DNA from: Candidatus Uhrbacteria bacterium
GTDB lineage: Bacteria; Patescibacteriota; Patescibacteriia; CAIXNZ01
DNA length: 12,897 nt
Assembly: GCA_011046145.1 (NCBI GenBank)
Contig: DSBA01000050.1
Location: forward strand, 1 to 12,897
Direction: 5' to 3'
Made by a program: the position numbers and the translations under genes. Positions 6,938-12,634 of the stretch are shown here, piece by piece. Under the pieces are notes generated by a model. That model saw only the letters and a program-made list of their open reading frames with translations, did no database searches and was not told where the DNA came from. Numbering within the stretch: position 1 is the stretch's first letter; each line of letters starts with the position of its first letter.

Positions 6938-6954
6938 AAAAACAAACTATTGAA

Positions 6955-7022
6955 TTATTACAGGACATTTTAGTGTCCGTGCTGCATTACAAAAATACGG
7001 AGGCTAAAGCCTCCTGTAATAA
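6955..7022. terminator. Nested palindrome / bidirectional terminator between convergent genes
   Basis: The outer arms TTATTACAGGA (6955-6965) and TCCTGTAATAA (7012-7022) are perfect reverse complements. Inside are two hairpins: GGACA/TGTCC (6963-6978, loop TTTTAG) and GGAGGC/GCCTCC (6999-7014, loop TAAA), which compete with the outer stem. Flanking ACAAAC (6942-6947) and GTTTGT (7029-7034) can extend the structure, and a T run follows at 7036-7042. It lies between the + gene ending at 6937 and the - gene ending at 7042. A REP-like element reused as terminator is plausible. Confidence 0.6.
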
Positions 7023-7041
7023 AACGCGGTTTGTCTTTTTT

Positions 7042-7518
7042 TTAGATAAAAGTTCTAGCAATCCATTGTCCCGCAAAATGAGTTATTATTATAACGGCAA
7101 TGGCAATCAGTAAATGTTCAGCAATTACTTTGTGAGGTTTTATTTTCTGGCGTTTGGCTAAATAAAAAGAATAAATGGAAAGCAGTAAGATTCCCCAAAG
7201 CGCGCTAATTAAAATGGCTATTGAATTGCTGAAAAGTAAAATCGGCACAATAAAAGTAAGGGCAAAAATAAATTTGGCAAAAAAAGTGCTTAAAGTCGCT
7301 GACCAAATTTGTTTTTCTGAATATTTAGCTTCTGATTCAACTGAAACATGGATGCCCAAAGCATCGGAAAAAGCATCAGCTATGGCGATGGAAATAATGC
7401 CGCCAATAACCACAATTTTTGAGCCAGTGCTGGCATTTAAGCCTATCATAATTCCAAGAGTAGTGATAACCCCGGAAGTCAAGCCAAAACTAAAACCCTT
7501 GCGTATGGCGTTTTTCAT
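7042..7518 (-). CDS. VIT1/CCC1 family-like membrane transporter
   Basis: A 158-residue integral membrane protein. The first segment, RKGFSFGLTSGVITTLGIMI, followed by GGIISIAIADAFSDALGIHV, matches the start of the VIT/CCC1 family (normally F-G-x-x-D-G-x-x-T-x-L-G then G-x-x-x-x-I-A-x-x-x-S-x), which moves iron or manganese across membranes. Here the family's usual Asp in DGxxT is Ser, and the cytoplasmic metal-binding domain between TM1-2 and TM3 is reduced to a short acidic SVESEAKYSEKQI loop. Four to five hydrophobic segments are visible. It is therefore a short, divergent member and transport substrate cannot be assigned. It is transcribed toward the nested palindrome at 6955-7022, probably as a single gene, and begins divergently from the DGR target. 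Confidence 0.7.
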   Translation of the reverse strand: MKNAIRKGFSFGLTSGVITTLGIMIGLNASTGSKIVVIGGIISIAIADAFSDALGIHVSVESEAKYSEKQIWSATLSTFFAKFIFALTFIVPILLFSNSIAILISALWGILLLSIYSFYLAKRQKIKPHKVIAEHLLIAIAVIIITHFAGQWIARTFI

Positions 7519-7665
7519 AAATTGATTTTAATGAATTTTTATGGTAAGTTGTATGTATATTGTATCATATTTTAAACCGAACCACTAAATTTTAATCACG
7601 AAAAAATACGAAATATTTAGTGCTTTTTGTGGTAATGTTTTTGTGGCTAAGTAAACATTATATCT

Positions 7666-7797
7666 ATGAAATTATTAGTCACCGGCGGAACTGGGTTTAT
7701 AGTTTTAAATTTTGATTTTTATATAAAGTTAGCTAAATTACTACCTTGTAGTATTGACTTTTTTAGGATAATACGATATAATTTTAAATCAAAATAG
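7666..7797 (+). pseudogene. 5' stub of an NAD-dependent sugar epimerase/dehydratase gene
   Basis: The first 12 codons read MKLLVTGGTGFI, the Rossmann NAD-binding opening of the extended SDR family (RmlB, GalE and relatives). The first 36 bases match the start of the intact rmlB at 10647 at 30 positions. After GFI the homology stops abruptly; the frame continues with unrelated residues and ends at TAG 7795-7797 (43 codons). The expected next residues (G-S-N) are missing. The third-base and internal differences from rmlB suggest a distinct paralogue rather than a simple duplicate. The consensus promoter of the DGR target lies within the unrelated tail, so the break point (about 7701) may be the left edge of the DGR insertion. 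Confidence 0.6.
7754..7782 (+). promoter_or_regulatory. Sigma70-type promoter for the DGR target gene
   Basis: TTGACT (7754-7759) and TATAAT (7777-7782) are 17 nt apart, an almost perfect consensus. Transcription would begin near 7789, giving a leader of about 87 nt with a small CCCAT/ATGGG hairpin (7836-7850) and the Shine-Dalgarno at 7860-7866. This implies strong expression of the diversified protein. Confidence 0.8.
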
Positions 7798-7857
7798 CGC
7801 GTAACTTGTCAACCGAATAACAAGACACATTTAACCCCATGAGTAATGGGCAAGAAC

Positions 7858-7866
7858 AAAAGGAGG
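7858..7866 (+). promoter_or_regulatory. Shine-Dalgarno that fixes the target start
   Basis: AAAAGGAGG, ending at 7866, sits 9 nt before the ATG at 7876. A nearer ATG at 7869 is only 2 nt away and opens a different frame, so the spacing selects 7876. Confidence 0.75.
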
Positions 7867-7875
7867 GCATGAGCA

Positions 7876-8664
7876 ATGCCGAAAGTAAGCGAAAAGGTAA
7901 GAAGCAGGATTTGGAGTCTGCAAACGCAGATCGGAAAAGGCATTTTGGACGGGACCCACGATCCAAAAAAGCTTGCAGAGGTTTTGCAGGCCTTTCTGGA
8001 AAAGAAAGGGGAAAAAAACGAGTTTGCGACTTTAGAACCGGAACAGGCCATCAACATTCTCGGCCAGAACAAAGTCATCACTGCCGAACAGGCGGCCAAA
8101 GCCTGGAGCATTGAAGAGCCTCAAAACGCGGCCATCCGCTATAGCGAGGCGACCCTGCTCACCTGCGCGGAGCAGAACAAAAGCGGCGAGGACTGGCGGC
8201 TGGTCTACTGCCACGGGCTTTCACTGCGCGAACAGCGCGACAAGAGAGGCACCAGCCAAAACAGCCAGCCCTGCTTTTACAAAGGCAACACCTGGTGGCT
8301 GGAACATTCAGAAGACAAATGGGCGAGCCATAAAGCCCAAACCGGCTACTATCTTATCAATTTTCGTGGTCAGTTCAGCGACATGAACTGGAACGAGCAG
8401 GAGCAGGAAATCACTAAGCTCGGCAAAGAGTACGAACGCTGCCATGAGGCGGTCTTTAACGAAACCATTTTGACTATTTTTATGGTTAATAATGGTGAGC
8501 GGATCGCCGAAGACTGGTGGCACTGGGGCATTTCGCTGGACTCCTTTGGCAACCGAGTCCGTGTCGGCAATTTCGATGCTCATGGGCTCCGTGTCAGCAG
8601 CGGCTGGGATGACTACTCCCATCGGTACCTCTCCGTCGCGCTCGTTCGGAAGTTTGAAAATTGA
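7876..8664 (+). CDS. DGR variable target protein with C-terminal C-type-lectin-like domain
   Basis: A 262-residue soluble protein with no signal peptide or membrane segment. The N-terminal part (about 1-95) is helical and charged (SEKVRSRIWSLQTQIGKGIL, then KKLAEVLQAFLEKKGEKN). A middle domain contains DWRLVYCHGLSLREQRDKRG and NTWWLEHSEDKW, then HEAVFNETILTIFMVNNGER. The C-terminus from about 215 carries the variable region and ends LSVALVRKFEN, the conserved final strand of formylglycine-generating-enzyme-like C-type-lectin folds used by DGR targets. Thirteen residues (224, 229, 234, 236, 239, 241-243, 245, 247, 249-251) differ from the TR translation, all at Asn or Gln template codons. GC content is far above neighbours (two sampled 60-nt blocks 53% and 65%; a block of the RT 28%), suggesting transfer or a separate history. 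The ligand is unknown. Strong promoter, SD and terminator make it a self-contained unit. Confidence 0.9.
   Translation: MPKVSEKVRSRIWSLQTQIGKGILDGTHDPKKLAEVLQAFLEKKGEKNEFATLEPEQAINILGQNKVITAEQAAKAWSIEEPQNAAIRYSEATLLTCAEQNKSGEDWRLVYCHGLSLREQRDKRGTSQNSQPCFYKGNTWWLEHSEDKWASHKAQTGYYLINFRGQFSDMNWNEQEQEITKLGKEYERCHEAVFNETILTIFMVNNGERIAEDWWHWGISLDSFGNRVRVGNFDAHGLRVSSGWDDYSHRYLSVALVRKFEN
8531..8651 (+). repeat. DGR variable region (VR)
   Basis: These 121 bases align without gaps to the TR at 9036-9156 (offset 505). There are 19 mismatches, and all 19 fall where the TR has A; none of the 85 non-A template positions differ. 17 of the 36 template adenines are unchanged. The 3' end, TCCGTCGCGCTCGTTCGGA (8632-8650), is invariant in both copies and GC-rich, which fits the initiation-of-mutagenic-homing (IMH) role. 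The homology ends four codons before the gene's stop. Confidence 0.95.
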
Positions 8665-8709
8665 CCATTGAGCCATTGACTTTCTTGTTTTTTTGAACTT
8701 TGAACCTTT

Positions 8710-8746
8710 GTCCCCATTAGATAAAATTTCTGATGGGGACTTTTTT
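8710..8746 (+). terminator. Rho-independent terminator of the DGR target gene
   Basis: GTCCCCATTAG (8710-8720) pairs with CTGATGGGGAC (8730-8740), 11 bp with one G-U pair and a 9-nt loop, followed by TTTTTT at 8741-8746. It lies 45 nt after the target's stop. Because it begins 58 nt past the VR, it might also serve as the DNA hairpin that some DGRs need downstream of the VR. Confidence 0.88.
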
Positions 8747-8764
8747 ATTTCAGTAATTTAGATT

Positions 8765-9206
8765 ATAATAAAGATGGACTGTTTGGCTAATGTAGTTTGG
8801 GTTAAGGCTCAAGCTCGCCAAGCCCCTATCTTTAGGGATTGCCAGAGTATCGCAGTTTACGGATTGCGATAGCGCGCAATTAAGGATAGAAAAAGAACTT
8901 CTTGTCCGTTTCTGACGGAGATGTCTTGGTTTCTCCAAGATTTTGCTCCCAAATAAAATACAGAAAGGAGAAGATATAATTCTGAAAAGGACGTAAACTT
9001 CAACTTTCAGTGATTAATGATAGAAGCGGGCAAATTTTCGCTGGACTCCAATGGCAACCGAGTCAATGTCGGCAATTTCAATGCTAATGGGCTCAATGTC
9101 AACAACAACTGGAATGACAACTCCAATCAAAACCTATCCGTCGCGCTCGTTCGGAACTTCTTTTTCTCGCCTAGTCTAAATGCCCTCGCCCTTAGCGGGG
9201 GTATTT
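8765..9206 (+). ncRNA. Predicted TR-containing DGR template RNA
   Basis: There is no convincing gene in 8747-9209; the short reading frame across the TR is just the translated template. The stretch upstream of the TR contains a string of hairpins: CCCTA/TAGGG (8825-8837), TATCGCA/TGCGATA (8848-8871), TCCGT/ACGGA (8905-8919), TCTTGG/CCAAGA (8924-8940) and CTGAAA/TTTCAG (8982-9010). A terminator-like hairpin follows the TR at 9183-9201. This looks like a discrete structured RNA serving as template and scaffold for the reverse transcriptase and Avd. The 5' end is uncertain: TATAAT boxes occur at 8764-8769 and 8975-8980, neither with a good -35. The strand is fixed because the mutated bases are A on this strand. 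Confidence 0.65.
9036..9156 (+). repeat. DGR template repeat (TR)
   Basis: Matches the VR at 102 of 121 positions, with every difference at an adenine of this copy. In the target's frame it contains 14 AAY (Asn) codons and one CAA; AAY cannot become a stop by changes at its adenines. Twelve of the 14 Asn codons plus the CAA are altered in the current VR. It is followed after 26 nt by a terminator-like hairpin. Confidence 0.95.
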
Positions 9207-9207
9207 T
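9183..9207 (+). terminator. Terminator-like hairpin after the TR
   Basis: CCCTCGC (9183-9189) pairs with GCGGGGG (9195-9201), 7 bp with one G-U pair and a 5-nt loop, followed by TATTTTCTTT. It fits an end for the + strand TR RNA; the minus-strand avd transcript meets the same hairpin without a T run after it. Confidence 0.6.
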
Positions 9208-9209
9208 CT

Positions 9210-9559
9210 TTAGGATTTTTTAACCGACTTTATCCAGCCGCCTATCTGTCTGCCAATTTCATCAATTATCATCTGCAGATTGACATACTTTTTATTGTCA
9301 ATTATCCTGATTTCTTTTGCCACCCTTAGCAAGACTCTTAAAATGTTTAATTGCCGGCTTAAGTTCTCCATTTCCGCTATTTTTGTTCTTTGGACATTTG
9401 CGCGCATAAAAGCAAGAGGTTTAAAATCTCAATCGCTGTATTTTCGCATCTTTGCCAGATAGTAAAGCGGTCTTGTTTGGGGATTGAATTCCTGTAAAGA
9501 TGCAGGGTTTTGTAAAGATCAACGATTTTTTTATAAATCGGCGCTTCTAAAATTTTCAT
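9210..9559 (-). CDS. avd: Avd-like four-helix accessory protein, reading frame broken once
   Basis: The minus strand encodes a protein in two frames that together make one Avd/four-helix-bundle protein of about 116 residues. Frame one starts at the ATG 9559-9557 (MKILEAPIYKKIVDLYKTLH) and ends at a TAG at 9379-9377 after MSKEQK. The second frame supplies IAEMENLSRQLNILRVLLRV, then ends GGWIKSVKKS at 9210. The junction is a run of five A (minus strand, 9384-9380); a sixth A would join them as KEQKIAEMENL, exactly the family's helix spacing. The D-E-I-G-R-x-I-G-G-W signature is typical of Avd, a basic pentameric partner of the DGR reverse transcriptase that binds template RNA. Possible causes are a true mutation, recoding or a sequencing error. 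The orientation is opposite to target, TR and RT. Confidence 0.8.
9510..9537 (+). promoter_or_regulatory. Candidate promoter for the DGR reverse transcriptase
   Basis: TTGTAA (9510-9515) and TATAAA (9532-9537) are 16 nt apart on the + strand, inside the 5' part of the antisense avd gene. This would give a leader of about 15 nt before the RT ATG. It is a weaker match than the target promoter, but some promoter is needed here because the TR terminator lies upstream. Confidence 0.35.
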
Positions 9560-10600
9560 ATGCGTTTTTACAATGAATTATTTAATAAAATTATATCCTT
9601 AGAAAATTTATTTTCAGCTTGGGACGAATTTAAAAAAGACAAGAGAAAGAAAAGGGATGTTATGGAGTTTGAATGTAATTTGGAAGGCAATATTTTTAAA
9701 TTGCACGAAGAATTAGCAGCCAAAATTTATAGGCATAGCCCCTATACTTCATTTTACATCAATGACCCCAAACAGCGGCATATTTACAAGGCAGAAGTCA
9801 GGGATAGAGTGTTGCATCACGCAGTATTTTCAGTTCTTAATCCCGTTTTTGAGGCAACTTTTATTCCGGCTTCTTTTTCCTGCCGCTTGGGCAAAGGCAC
9901 GCATAAAGGAGTGGAATTTTTGGCCAAAATATTGCGCCAAGTCAGCGGCAACGGACATAATCCGTGTTATGCTTTAAAATGCGACATTAAAAAATTTTTT
10001 GACACGGTGAATCATAAAATTTTACTGGAGATTATCTGTCGCAAAATTAAAGATAAGGACACACTTTGGCTGATTAAAGAGATTATTGAGAGCTACCAAA
10101 CAAATTACTCTACCTTATTTGAGCGGCGAGGTATTCCTATCGGTAATTTAACTTCCCAGCTATTTGCTAATCTTTATCTAAACGAGTTGGATCAATTCGT
10201 AAAGCAAAATTTAAAGGTAAAATTTTATGTTCGTTACACTGATGATTTTGTTATTGCCGCAGACGATGCGGCTTATTTGAAATATATAATTTTAGAGATT
10301 AAAAAATTCTTAAATGGCAATCTTGATTTGAGGCTACACCCAAGCAAAATAAGCATCCGCAAATTTTCTCAAGGCATTGATTTTTTGGGTTATGTTTTGC
10401 GGCCACATCACCGGCTTATCCGTACAAAAACAAAAAAGAGAATTTTTAAAAAAATTCGTTTGAGAATTAAGGAATATAAGGGTGGAATAATTAAAGAAGA
10501 AAAATTAGAACAATCCTTACAATCTTACCTTGGTGTTTTGTCGCATGCGAATGCTTATAAACTGGGCAAGAATTTGAAAAATTTATTCTGGCTTCATTGA
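9560..10600 (+). CDS. DGR reverse transcriptase
   Basis: A 346-residue reverse transcriptase. Palm motifs are in order: RDRVLHHAVFSVLNP at about 81-95, CYALKCDIKKFFDTVNH at about 136-152 with the first catalytic Asp D142, RRGIPIGNLTSQLFANLYLN at 189-208, YVRYTDDFVI at 223-232 with catalytic D228-D229, and FLGYVLRPHHRLIRTKT at about 275-291. The I-G-N-L-T-S-Q form of motif 4, with SQ rather than the SP of group II intron enzymes, is the DGR hallmark. The catalytic box is YTDD. It copies the TR RNA into cDNA with errors at adenines, which then replaces the VR. There is no maturase or endonuclease domain. Its ATG directly abuts the divergent avd start (CATATG). No Shine-Dalgarno is visible. The stop is TGA and no terminator follows, so transcription may run into rmlB. 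Confidence 0.95.
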   Translation: MRFYNELFNKIISLENLFSAWDEFKKDKRKKRDVMEFECNLEGNIFKLHEELAAKIYRHSPYTSFYINDPKQRHIYKAEVRDRVLHHAVFSVLNPVFEATFIPASFSCRLGKGTHKGVEFLAKILRQVSGNGHNPCYALKCDIKKFFDTVNHKILLEIICRKIKDKDTLWLIKEIIESYQTNYSTLFERRGIPIGNLTSQLFANLYLNELDQFVKQNLKVKFYVRYTDDFVIAADDAAYLKYIILEIKKFLNGNLDLRLHPSKISIRKFSQGIDFLGYVLRPHHRLIRTKTKKRIFKKIRLRIKEYKGGIIKEEKLEQSLQSYLGVLSHANAYKLGKNLKNLFWLH

Positions 10601-10646
10601 TTAATTTTATTAAAGCTGATAAATTAAATATATAAAAAAATATTTT

Positions 10647-11657
10647 ATGAAATTATTAGTTACCGGTGGCGCCGGGTTTATTGGCTCCAATTTTATACAT
10701 TACTGGCTGAAAAATCATCCGGCTGATTTTATAGTTAATCTGGACAAATTGACTTACGCCGGCAACTTGGAAAATTTAAAAGATATTGAAAATAATCCTA
10801 ATTATAAATTTGTCAAAGGCGATATTTGCGACTTTGATTTAGTTAATGATTTAATTAGCGATAATGTGGATTTAATTATCCATTTTGCGGCAGAATCCCA
10901 TGTTGACCGTTCAGTCATGTCCAGCAAGGAATTTATCCGCACTAATGTTGAAGGTACAATGACTTTGCTTGACGCGGCTAAAAATAATGGCGGAGTGAGA
11001 TTTCACCATATATCAACTGACGAAGTTTTTGGCGAGCTGAATTTTGAAGGCAAGGCGTTTACGGAAAAATCGCCGTATAATCCGCGTAATCCTTATTCCG
11101 CGTCCAAGGCAGCATCTGACCATCTGGTTAGGTCTTATTATTATACTCATGGCTTGCCAATCACAATTTCTAATTGCTCCAATAATTACGGGCCATACCA
11201 ATTCCCGGAAAAAATTATTCCCCTGTTTGTCACTCATTTACTAGAAGGGAAAAAAGTCCCTGTTTATGGCGAGGGCAAAAATATTCGCGATTGGATTTTT
11301 GTTGACGACCATAGCAGAGGGGTGGATTTTGTGATTCAAAAAGGGAAAATTGGCCAGACTTATTGTCTGGGCGGGGATAGCGAGATTACTAATATTGAAT
11401 TGACCCGAAAAATTTTGGGCCTGATGGATCAGGGAGAAGAAATGATTGAATTTGTCAAGGACCGGCCTGGCCATGATTTGCGTTATGCTATGGATTATAC
11501 TAAAGCTAAAAATGAATTGGGTTGGGAGCCTTTGGTTGATTTGGAGCAGGGTTTAAAAAAGACAATTGATTGGTATAAAAAAAATAAAGAATGGCGGGAA
11601 AGAATAAAAAGCAGGGAGTATTTAGATTATTATAAAAAACAATATCAGGAAAGATGA
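10647..11657 (+). CDS. rmlB: dTDP-glucose 4,6-dehydratase
   Basis: A 336-residue extended short-chain dehydrogenase. The NAD-binding motif GGAGFIGSN (7-15) is followed by the family's LDKLTYAGNLENL (32-44), AAESHVDRS (81-89), STDEVFGEL (123-131, with the T-D-E catalytic trio at 124-126) and YSASK (Y150, K154). RNPYSASKAASDHLVRSY and NCSNNYGPYQFPEKIIPL complete the RmlB signature. It converts dTDP-glucose to dTDP-4-keto-6-deoxy-glucose, the entry step to rhamnose and other deoxysugars, in the cytoplasm. Length is normal. The RmlC-like cupin at 3977 would act next in the pathway; rmlA and rmlD are not in the window. The stop overlaps the start of the VanZ-like gene by 4 nt (ATGA). Confidence 0.95.
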   Translation: MKLLVTGGAGFIGSNFIHYWLKNHPADFIVNLDKLTYAGNLENLKDIENNPNYKFVKGDICDFDLVNDLISDNVDLIIHFAAESHVDRSVMSSKEFIRTNVEGTMTLLDAAKNNGGVRFHHISTDEVFGELNFEGKAFTEKSPYNPRNPYSASKAASDHLVRSYYYTHGLPITISNCSNNYGPYQFPEKIIPLFVTHLLEGKKVPVYGEGKNIRDWIFVDDHSRGVDFVIQKGKIGQTYCLGGDSEITNIELTRKILGLMDQGEEMIEFVKDRPGHDLRYAMDYTKAKNELGWEPLVDLEQGLKKTIDWYKKNKEWRERIKSREYLDYYKKQYQER

Positions 11658-12133
11658 ATTGCCCAAAAATAGCTTCAAAAATAAAAAAAATAATTGAACA
11701 TGAAAAAATACAAGTAATACTGGCCAATAAAAAATTTCAAACCTTTGAGAAATGGTTTTTATTGGTCTTTTGGGCATTGGCTATTTTTATTTTGTCTTCT
11801 TTACCTTTAAATGATGTTTTTATAAAATTTGATATTTGGACTTTTATTATCCGTAAGCTGGCGCATATGTTTGAATTTGGCGTGCTGGCTTTTTTAATTT
11901 ATAGGTTATTAAGCCAAATTGAGAAAAAAAATTTTTATTGGAATTTGACCTGGGCATTTATTTTTACTGTAATGTACGCTATTTCTGATGAATATCATCA
12001 ATATATTGTGCCAGGTCGTCATGGAGTTTGGACAGATGTATTGATTGATTCGCTTGGGGCGGCAATAGCAATTTGGTTGATATATTTAAATCATCAGCAT
12101 AAGAAGTTTCTTAAAAAGAAAAAAGCTAAATAG
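11654..12133 (+). CDS. VanZ-like family membrane protein
   Basis: A 159-residue membrane protein. After a basic N-terminal extension of about 30 residues come hydrophobic segments at about 34-50, 64-85, 98-113 and 130-144. The VanZ signatures RKLAHMFEFGVLAFL (about 67-81) and AISDEYHQYIVPGRHGVWTD (about 109-128) followed by DSLGAAIA are clear. VanZ-like proteins are widespread and their molecular function is poorly known; the founder affects teicoplanin resistance. The 4-nt overlap with rmlB indicates translational coupling, and hints at a role in surface polymer handling. The Lys-rich end (KKFLKKKKAK) is presumably cytoplasmic. Confidence 0.88.
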   Translation: MNCPKIASKIKKIIEHEKIQVILANKKFQTFEKWFLLVFWALAIFILSSLPLNDVFIKFDIWTFIIRKLAHMFEFGVLAFLIYRLLSQIEKKNFYWNLTWAFIFTVMYAISDEYHQYIVPGRHGVWTDVLIDSLGAAIAIWLIYLNHQHKKFLKKKKAK

Positions 12134-12135
12134 CC

Positions 12136-12164
12136 TTGACTTGGTTGCTCTAATATGATATGAT
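12136..12164 (+). promoter_or_regulatory. Sigma70-type promoter for the 12202 gene
   Basis: TTGACT (12136-12141) and TATGAT (12159-12164) with a 17-nt spacer, starting 2 nt after the VanZ-like stop. The predicted transcript start near 12171 leaves a leader of about 30 nt containing the Shine-Dalgarno. Confidence 0.8.
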
Positions 12165-12201
12165 TTAAAGTCAATAAGTACCTTGAAAGGAGGATTTTAA
12201 A

Positions 12202-12597
12202 ATGAGTCTATCAGACAAGCTAATGATCTTTTTTTATTATTTCTTGGCTTTAAAGTATAACAAAGAAGATAAGATTATAAAGCAAAAATTTAATGACAAT
12301 TTTCGGGAACTTTTAGGCTTGTTTGAAACCGTAACAGAAAAAGGCGGTTTGTTTGACGCAGTTTTTGATAATGATTTTGCAATAATATGCGAGAAAAAGA
12401 ATGACAGTCTGGAGTTAAAGTTAACTTTGCCTCCGGAGATTATGCCTGATTTTAAGGCGATATTGGAAAAAGAATATAAAGGTTTGCTTGGTGAGGTGGA
12501 TGATGAATACTATGATTTTTTTAATAATATGAATTTTTTAGCCACCAAGAAAACAATCGTTATTTTCATTAAAACCCAAAAGGGAATTGCCAGCTAA
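12202..12597 (+). CDS. Small acidic hypothetical protein (131 aa)
   Basis: A 131-residue protein I do not recognise. The N-terminus MSLSDKLMIFFYYFLALKYN is mildly hydrophobic but reads more like an amphipathic helix than a signal peptide; the rest is soluble and acidic (for example LGEVDDEYYDFFNN), with alternating strands near DFAIICEKKNDSLELKLTLP and a last strand KKTIVIFIKTQ. The start is well supported: AAAGGAGG (12186-12193) lies 8 nt before the ATG, preceded by a consensus promoter. A terminator overlaps its 3' end. As with the gene at 742-1056, the full signal set argues for a real, well expressed, single-gene unit of unknown function. Confidence 0.8.
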   Translation: MSLSDKLMIFFYYFLALKYNKEDKIIKQKFNDNFRELLGLFETVTEKGGLFDAVFDNDFAIICEKKNDSLELKLTLPPEIMPDFKAILEKEYKGLLGEVDDEYYDFFNNMNFLATKKTIVIFIKTQKGIAS

Positions 12598-12617
12598 AGC
12601 AGCAACTCCCTTTTTTT
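12582..12617 (+). terminator. Rho-independent terminator overlapping the 12202 gene's end
   Basis: GGGAATTGC (12582-12590) pairs with GCAACTCCC (12602-12610) with one mismatch, followed by a run of seven T at 12611-12617. The left arm is inside the last codons. Confidence 0.75.
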
Positions 12618-12634
12618 ATTTTTTCAATTTTTAT

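Noticed and set aside
7583..7622. Inverted repeat CACTAAAT/ATTTAGTG upstream of the epimerase stub
   Set aside because: Only 8 bp per arm with 24 AT-rich bases between; could be chance in this composition.
7839..8114. Overlapping open frame in the first part of the DGR target (ATG 7839 or 7869)
   Set aside because: Out of frame with the target, highly charged shadow composition, and the Shine-Dalgarno spacing favours ATG 7876.
8032..8676. Several minus-strand open frames opposite the target gene
   Set aside because: They are shadows created by the GC-rich coding strand; no family features or ribosome sites.
9017..9223. A 68-codon open frame over the TR, translating to an Asn-rich version of the target's C-terminus
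   Set aside because: It is the in-frame reading of the template repeat, with no Shine-Dalgarno and a meaningless tail through the terminator hairpin; the TR acts as RNA.
9560..10600. RT as part of a group II intron or retron
   Set aside because: Motif 4 has the DGR form IGNLTSQ, there is no maturase or endonuclease domain, and a VR/TR pair with A-only differences is adjacent.
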